A stretch of 9,244 nucleotides of DNA from positions 1 to 9,244 of the forward strand of contig JAKSUS010000036.1 of the NCBI GenBank assembly GCA_024408745.1. The letters run 5' to 3'. The notes under the pieces were generated by a model, which made no database searches, was not told where the DNA came from, and saw only the letters and a list, made by a program, of their open reading frames with translations. Within the stretch, counting starts at the first letter, position 1, and every line of letters starts with the position of its first letter. The stretch comes from Candidatus Gastranaerophilales bacterium (lineage in GTDB: Bacteria > Cyanobacteriota > Vampirovibrionia > Gastranaerophilales > JAILCC01). A program made the position numbers and the translations under genes. Shown here piece after piece: positions 6,815 through 9,244 of the stretch.

Positions 6815-7975
6815 ATGAAAAGAGTTATTTTATTAATAATTGATTCTTGCGGAATAGGTGCTTTACCGGATGCTGAAGTTTTTGGTGACCCTTTAATTTG
6901 CAACACAATTAAAAATGTTGCCGATAAAACAGGCGGGTTAAATGTTCCCGTTATGAAAAAAATGGGATTGGGAAATCTTTGTGAAATTAAAGGTGTTGCA
7001 AAAAATGATAATCCGATTGCATCATACGGAATAATGAAAGAAGTTTCGCACGGAAAAGATACAACGACAGGTCATTGGGAAATAGCAGGACTTGTTTTGG
7101 AAAAACCTTTCAGAACTTATCCTAACGGATTTCCTAAAGAAATCATTGATTTATTTATAGAAAAAACAGGTTGTAAAAATATTTTGGGTAATTACCCGGC
7201 TTCAGGAACTAAAATTATAGAAGATTTAGGTGAAGAACACCAAAAAACAGGTTATCCTATTATTTATACAAGTGCTGATAGCGTTTTTCAAATAGCATGC
7301 CATGTTGATACGGTTCCTCTTGAAAAACTTTATCAATGGTGCGAAATTGCAAGAGAAATATTAACTGATGAATATAATGTCAGCAGAGTTATTGCCCGCC
7401 CTTTTGAAACGGTTGACGGAAAATTTAAACGTATTTCGGGGGCAAGACATGATTATTCCGTCGCACCGCCAAAAGATACCATGCTTAATTTAATAGAGAA
7501 ATCAGGCGGAAGTGTTTACGGAATTGGTAAAATTGAAGATATTTTCGTAAAATCAGGCATAACAAGAGCAATTCATACAGGTTCAAACAGAGAAGGCTTG
7601 GAATTAACATTTGAAGCAGTAAAACAAGAAGCAAAAGACGATTTGATTTTCGTAAATCTCGTTGATACAGATATGCTCTATGGTCATAGAAATGATGCTG
7701 TCGGATATAAGAATGCGTTAGAAGAAATTGATAAATACTTGGCAAAAATTATTTCTGTTATGAAGAAAGAAGATTTATTAATTATAACGGCAGATCATGG
7801 TTGTGATCCGACCATGCCCGGAACCGATCATAGCAGAGAACAGGTACCGGTATTGGTTTATCAGGAAAATATTGAAGCAAAAAATTTAGGCACAAGAAAA
7901 ACGTTTGCTGATGTATGTGCAACAATTTTGCAATATTTGGATATTGAAAATAATTTAGGTGGTACATCTTTTTAA
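6815..7975 (+). CDS. deoB: Phosphopentomutase
   Basis: DeoB interconverts ribose-1-phosphate and ribose-5-phosphate (and the deoxy forms), linking nucleoside breakdown to the pentose phosphate pathway. It is a cytoplasmic, Mn-dependent member of the alkaline phosphatase superfamily. The 386-residue length is typical. Motifs are IIDSCGIGALPDA (8-20, metal-binding Asp10), KDTTTGHWE (81-89, with the phosphorylated nucleophile Thr85 by analogy to the Bacillus cereus enzyme), VDTDMLYGHRND (283-294, Asp286 and His291), and ADHGCDPTMPGTDHSRE (326-342, Asp327, His328 and His339). All expected metal ligands are present. GGAG at 6799-6802, 12 bases upstream, supports the start. No other deo genes are in view. 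It shares strand with bioD, 21 bases downstream, but the functional link to biotin is not obvious. Confidence 0.97.
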   Translation: MKRVILLIIDSCGIGALPDAEVFGDPLICNTIKNVADKTGGLNVPVMKKMGLGNLCEIKGVAKNDNPIASYGIMKEVSHGKDTTTGHWEIAGLVLEKPFRTYPNGFPKEIIDLFIEKTGCKNILGNYPASGTKIIEDLGEEHQKTGYPIIYTSADSVFQIACHVDTVPLEKLYQWCEIAREILTDEYNVSRVIARPFETVDGKFKRISGARHDYSVAPPKDTMLNLIEKSGGSVYGIGKIEDIFVKSGITRAIHTGSNREGLELTFEAVKQEAKDDLIFVNLVDTDMLYGHRNDAVGYKNALEEIDKYLAKIISVMKKEDLLIITADHGCDPTMPGTDHSREQVPVLVYQENIEAKNLGTRKTFADVCATILQYLDIENNLGGTSF

Positions 7976-7984
7976 TTTTTAGAT

Positions 7985-7990
7985 TATAAT
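7985..7990 (+). promoter_or_regulatory. Perfect -10 box immediately before bioD
   Basis: TATAAT is followed by six T residues and then the bioD ATG at 7997. The predicted transcription start falls at or next to the start codon, and no Shine-Dalgarno is visible, so a leaderless bioD mRNA is possible. The -35 region is poor (GGTACA at 7961-7966, 18-base spacer), and the region is so AT-rich that chance is a real alternative. Confidence 0.35.
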
Positions 7991-7996
7991 TTTTTT

Positions 7997-8716
7997 ATGA
8001 ATATATTCGTAACATCTATTGGTGAAAAATCAGGGAAAACAATCTTTTGTGCAGGCATTGCAGGTGTAATGCAAAGTTTAGGCTATGAAATTGGCATTTG
8101 CAAACCTGTTCAGACCGGTTGCAAATACGCAAATGATAAGCAGTTTTCACCTGATTTGAATTTTATAAAAAAAGTCGATCCCAATATTAAAACTTATTCA
8201 ACATTTAATTATAAATATAATACTTTACCATGTGTTGCTGCAGATGCAGAACACATAAAATTCACCATGGAAAAAGCCATGCGTGGTTATAATGATGCAA
8301 TAAAAGAAAATGATATTGTTGTTGTTGAAGGTATCGGAGGAATTTTGACACCCCTTACAAGTCGTTTAACCGTAGCAGATTTAATTTGTGCAATGAAATT
8401 GCCGACGATTATAGTCGTAAATGTTGAAAATGATTTTGTAAATAAAACACTTATGACTTTGAAAACCGCAGAGTTTTATAATATTGAAGTGTTAGGAATT
8501 GTTTTGAATAAATATTCACCTAATACTCAAAATAATCCGTATCACGAAAGCGTTAAATTACTTGAAGATATGGTTGATTGCGAAGTTTTGGGATATTTAA
8601 ATAATGTTGATATTTCAGGCGAAGGCATTAACCCTGAAACCCTTATAAGTGAAACTCTTCAAACTGTTAATTTACAAAAAGTTTTCAATATGGAGATTCC
8701 GAAGTTAGCATTTTAA
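7997..8716 (+). CDS. bioD: Dethiobiotin synthetase (ATP-dependent), variant P-loop
   Basis: BioD closes the ureido ring of biotin: it combines 7,8-diaminopelargonate, CO2 and ATP to give dethiobiotin, the step before biotin synthase. The 239-residue protein has the single-domain P-loop fold: FVTSIGEKSGKT (4-15), KPVQTG (36-41), Asp53 in SPDL where the family has a metal-binding Asp, VVVEGIGGILTPLT (108-121, Glu111), VADLICAMKLPTIIVV (126-141) and LNKYSP (170-175) for adenine contact. Compared with the usual GTDTxVGKT loop, the first glycine is Ser7 and the Thr-Glu pair is Glu-Lys, so the substrate loop is unusual. The protein also resembles the BioD-like N-terminal domain of some phosphotransacetylases, but KPVQTG and EGxGG favour BioD. 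No Shine-Dalgarno precedes the ATG. No other bio genes are in the window. Confidence 0.85.
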   Translation: MNIFVTSIGEKSGKTIFCAGIAGVMQSLGYEIGICKPVQTGCKYANDKQFSPDLNFIKKVDPNIKTYSTFNYKYNTLPCVAADAEHIKFTMEKAMRGYNDAIKENDIVVVEGIGGILTPLTSRLTVADLICAMKLPTIIVVNVENDFVNKTLMTLKTAEFYNIEVLGIVLNKYSPNTQNNPYHESVKLLEDMVDCEVLGYLNNVDISGEGINPETLISETLQTVNLQKVFNMEIPKLAF

Positions 8717-8744
8717 ATTATTTCTACTTTTAATTTATTTGTTA

Positions 8745-8750
8745 TATAAT
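8745..8750 (+). promoter_or_regulatory. Candidate -10 box of nadA
   Basis: A perfect TATAAT lies in the 66-base gap between bioD and nadA. A start about seven bases further on would give a leader near 25 bases containing the AGAAGAG stretch (8771-8777) before the ATG. The -35 region is weak (TTCTAC at 8722-8727, 17-base spacer). A 7-base all-AT inverted repeat (8714-8720 with 8731-8737) overlaps the end of bioD just upstream and is too weak to call a terminator. Confidence 0.35.
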
Positions 8751-8782
8751 TTTTGAGAAAGATTTCAGGCAGAAGAGAAATA

Positions 8783-9244
8783 ATGACCGATAAAAGTTTC
8801 ATAATAAAGAAAATAAAGCAATTAAAGAAAGAAAAAAATGCGATAATTTTAGCGCATTGTTATCAAAATGTTGAAATTGATGAAGTTGCTGATTTTGTCG
8901 GAGATTCTTTATATTTAAGTCAACAAGCTGCTTACACAAACAAAGACATTATTGTTTTCGCGGGTGTTTCTTTTATGGCACAAACCGCAAAAATTCTCTC
9001 ACCTAACAAAAAAGTTTTATTACCTCGTAAAGAATCAGGTTGCTTAATGGCTGATATGATTGATTTAACTCAACTTAGAGAATTTAAAGCAAAATATCCA
9101 AATACTCCTGTTGTTTGTTACGTTAATTCATCAGCTGAAGTTAAGAGTGAAAGTGATATTTGTTGCACAAGTTCAAATGCCGTTGAAGTTGTACGTTCTT
9201 TAAATGCCAAAAGAGTTTTATTTGCACCTGATACTTATTTGGGA
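8783..9244 (+). CDS. nadA: Quinolinate synthase, 3' partial
   Basis: NadA is an oxygen-sensitive [4Fe-4S] enzyme that condenses iminoaspartate with dihydroxyacetone phosphate to form quinolinate in de novo NAD synthesis; iminoaspartate comes from NadB or an aspartate dehydrogenase, not seen here. The 154 residues present cover the first domain and part of the second: ILAHCYQ (22-28), DFVGDSLYLS (37-46), IVFAGVSFMAQTAKIL (57-72), ESGCLMAD (84-91, with Cys87 as the first cluster ligand), VCYVNSSAEVKSESDICCTS (111-130) and FAPDTYLG (147-154). The family usually reads AHYYQ or AHNYQ; here the middle residue is Cys, while the conserved His and Tyr flanking it are kept. The window ends well before the two remaining cysteine ligands. 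The start at 8783 is close to the family N-terminus. Confidence 0.96.
   Translation, partial: MTDKSFIIKKIKQLKKEKNAIILAHCYQNVEIDEVADFVGDSLYLSQQAAYTNKDIIVFAGVSFMAQTAKILSPNKKVLLPRKESGCLMADMIDLTQLREFKAKYPNTPVVCYVNSSAEVKSESDICCTSSNAVEVVRSLNAKRVLFAPDTYLG

Noticed and set aside
7485..7745. 86-codon minus-strand open frame inside deoB
   Set aside because: Lies fully antisense to a well-conserved gene, has low-complexity leucine-rich composition and no ribosome binding site; a shadow frame.

Overview
The window is AT-rich, tightly packed bacterial chromosome made of core housekeeping genes. The best taxonomic guess, held with moderate confidence, is a non-photosynthetic relative of Cyanobacteria (Melainabacteria/Vampirovibrionia, for example the gut Gastranaerophilales). 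The main clue is that the ATP synthase beta and epsilon genes form a separate two-gene unit with their own upstream region. This is the usual cyanobacterial arrangement; in most other bacteria the two genes sit at the end of one long atp operon behind the gamma gene. Low GC content, an A/T-rich third codon position and a cell-wall cluster followed by vitamin/cofactor genes fit this assignment but do not prove it.

Positions 1-4214 (+ strand) hold a cell-wall and division cluster: murC (5' end cut off by the window), murB, ddl and ftsQ. The genes overlap or are 1 base apart (TAATG at murC/murB, a 25-base overlap at murB/ddl, 1 base between ddl and ftsQ), so they are almost certainly one operon. 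MurC, MurB and Ddl supply cytoplasmic steps of peptidoglycan precursor synthesis and FtsQ belongs to the division machinery. The usual next genes, ftsA or ftsZ, are not here: the operon runs head-on into atpC with 10 bases between the stops.

Positions 4225-6090 (- strand) hold atpD (beta) then atpC (epsilon) of the F-type ATP synthase. The beta start is placed at 6090, 37 codons inside the longest open frame. Positions 6091-6303 are a divergent intergenic region with a candidate atpD promoter, a short inverted repeat and a repeated ATAAGGT motif.

Positions 6304-6702 (+) encode an unrecognised 132-residue protein with a glycine-rich, cationic, hydrophobic C-terminus containing a repeated block. 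A good intrinsic terminator follows at 6733-6764. Then come deoB (phosphopentomutase, nucleoside salvage), bioD (dethiobiotin synthetase, biotin pathway) and the first 154 codons of nadA (quinolinate synthase, NAD pathway), which runs off the window. bioD and nadA each have a perfect TATAAT shortly upstream and may be transcribed separately.

I see no mobile element, CRISPR array, rRNA, tRNA or recognisable defence or toxin system. The least explained element is the small glycine-rich protein and its repeat-bearing upstream region. Nothing here clearly shows a new multi-gene system.
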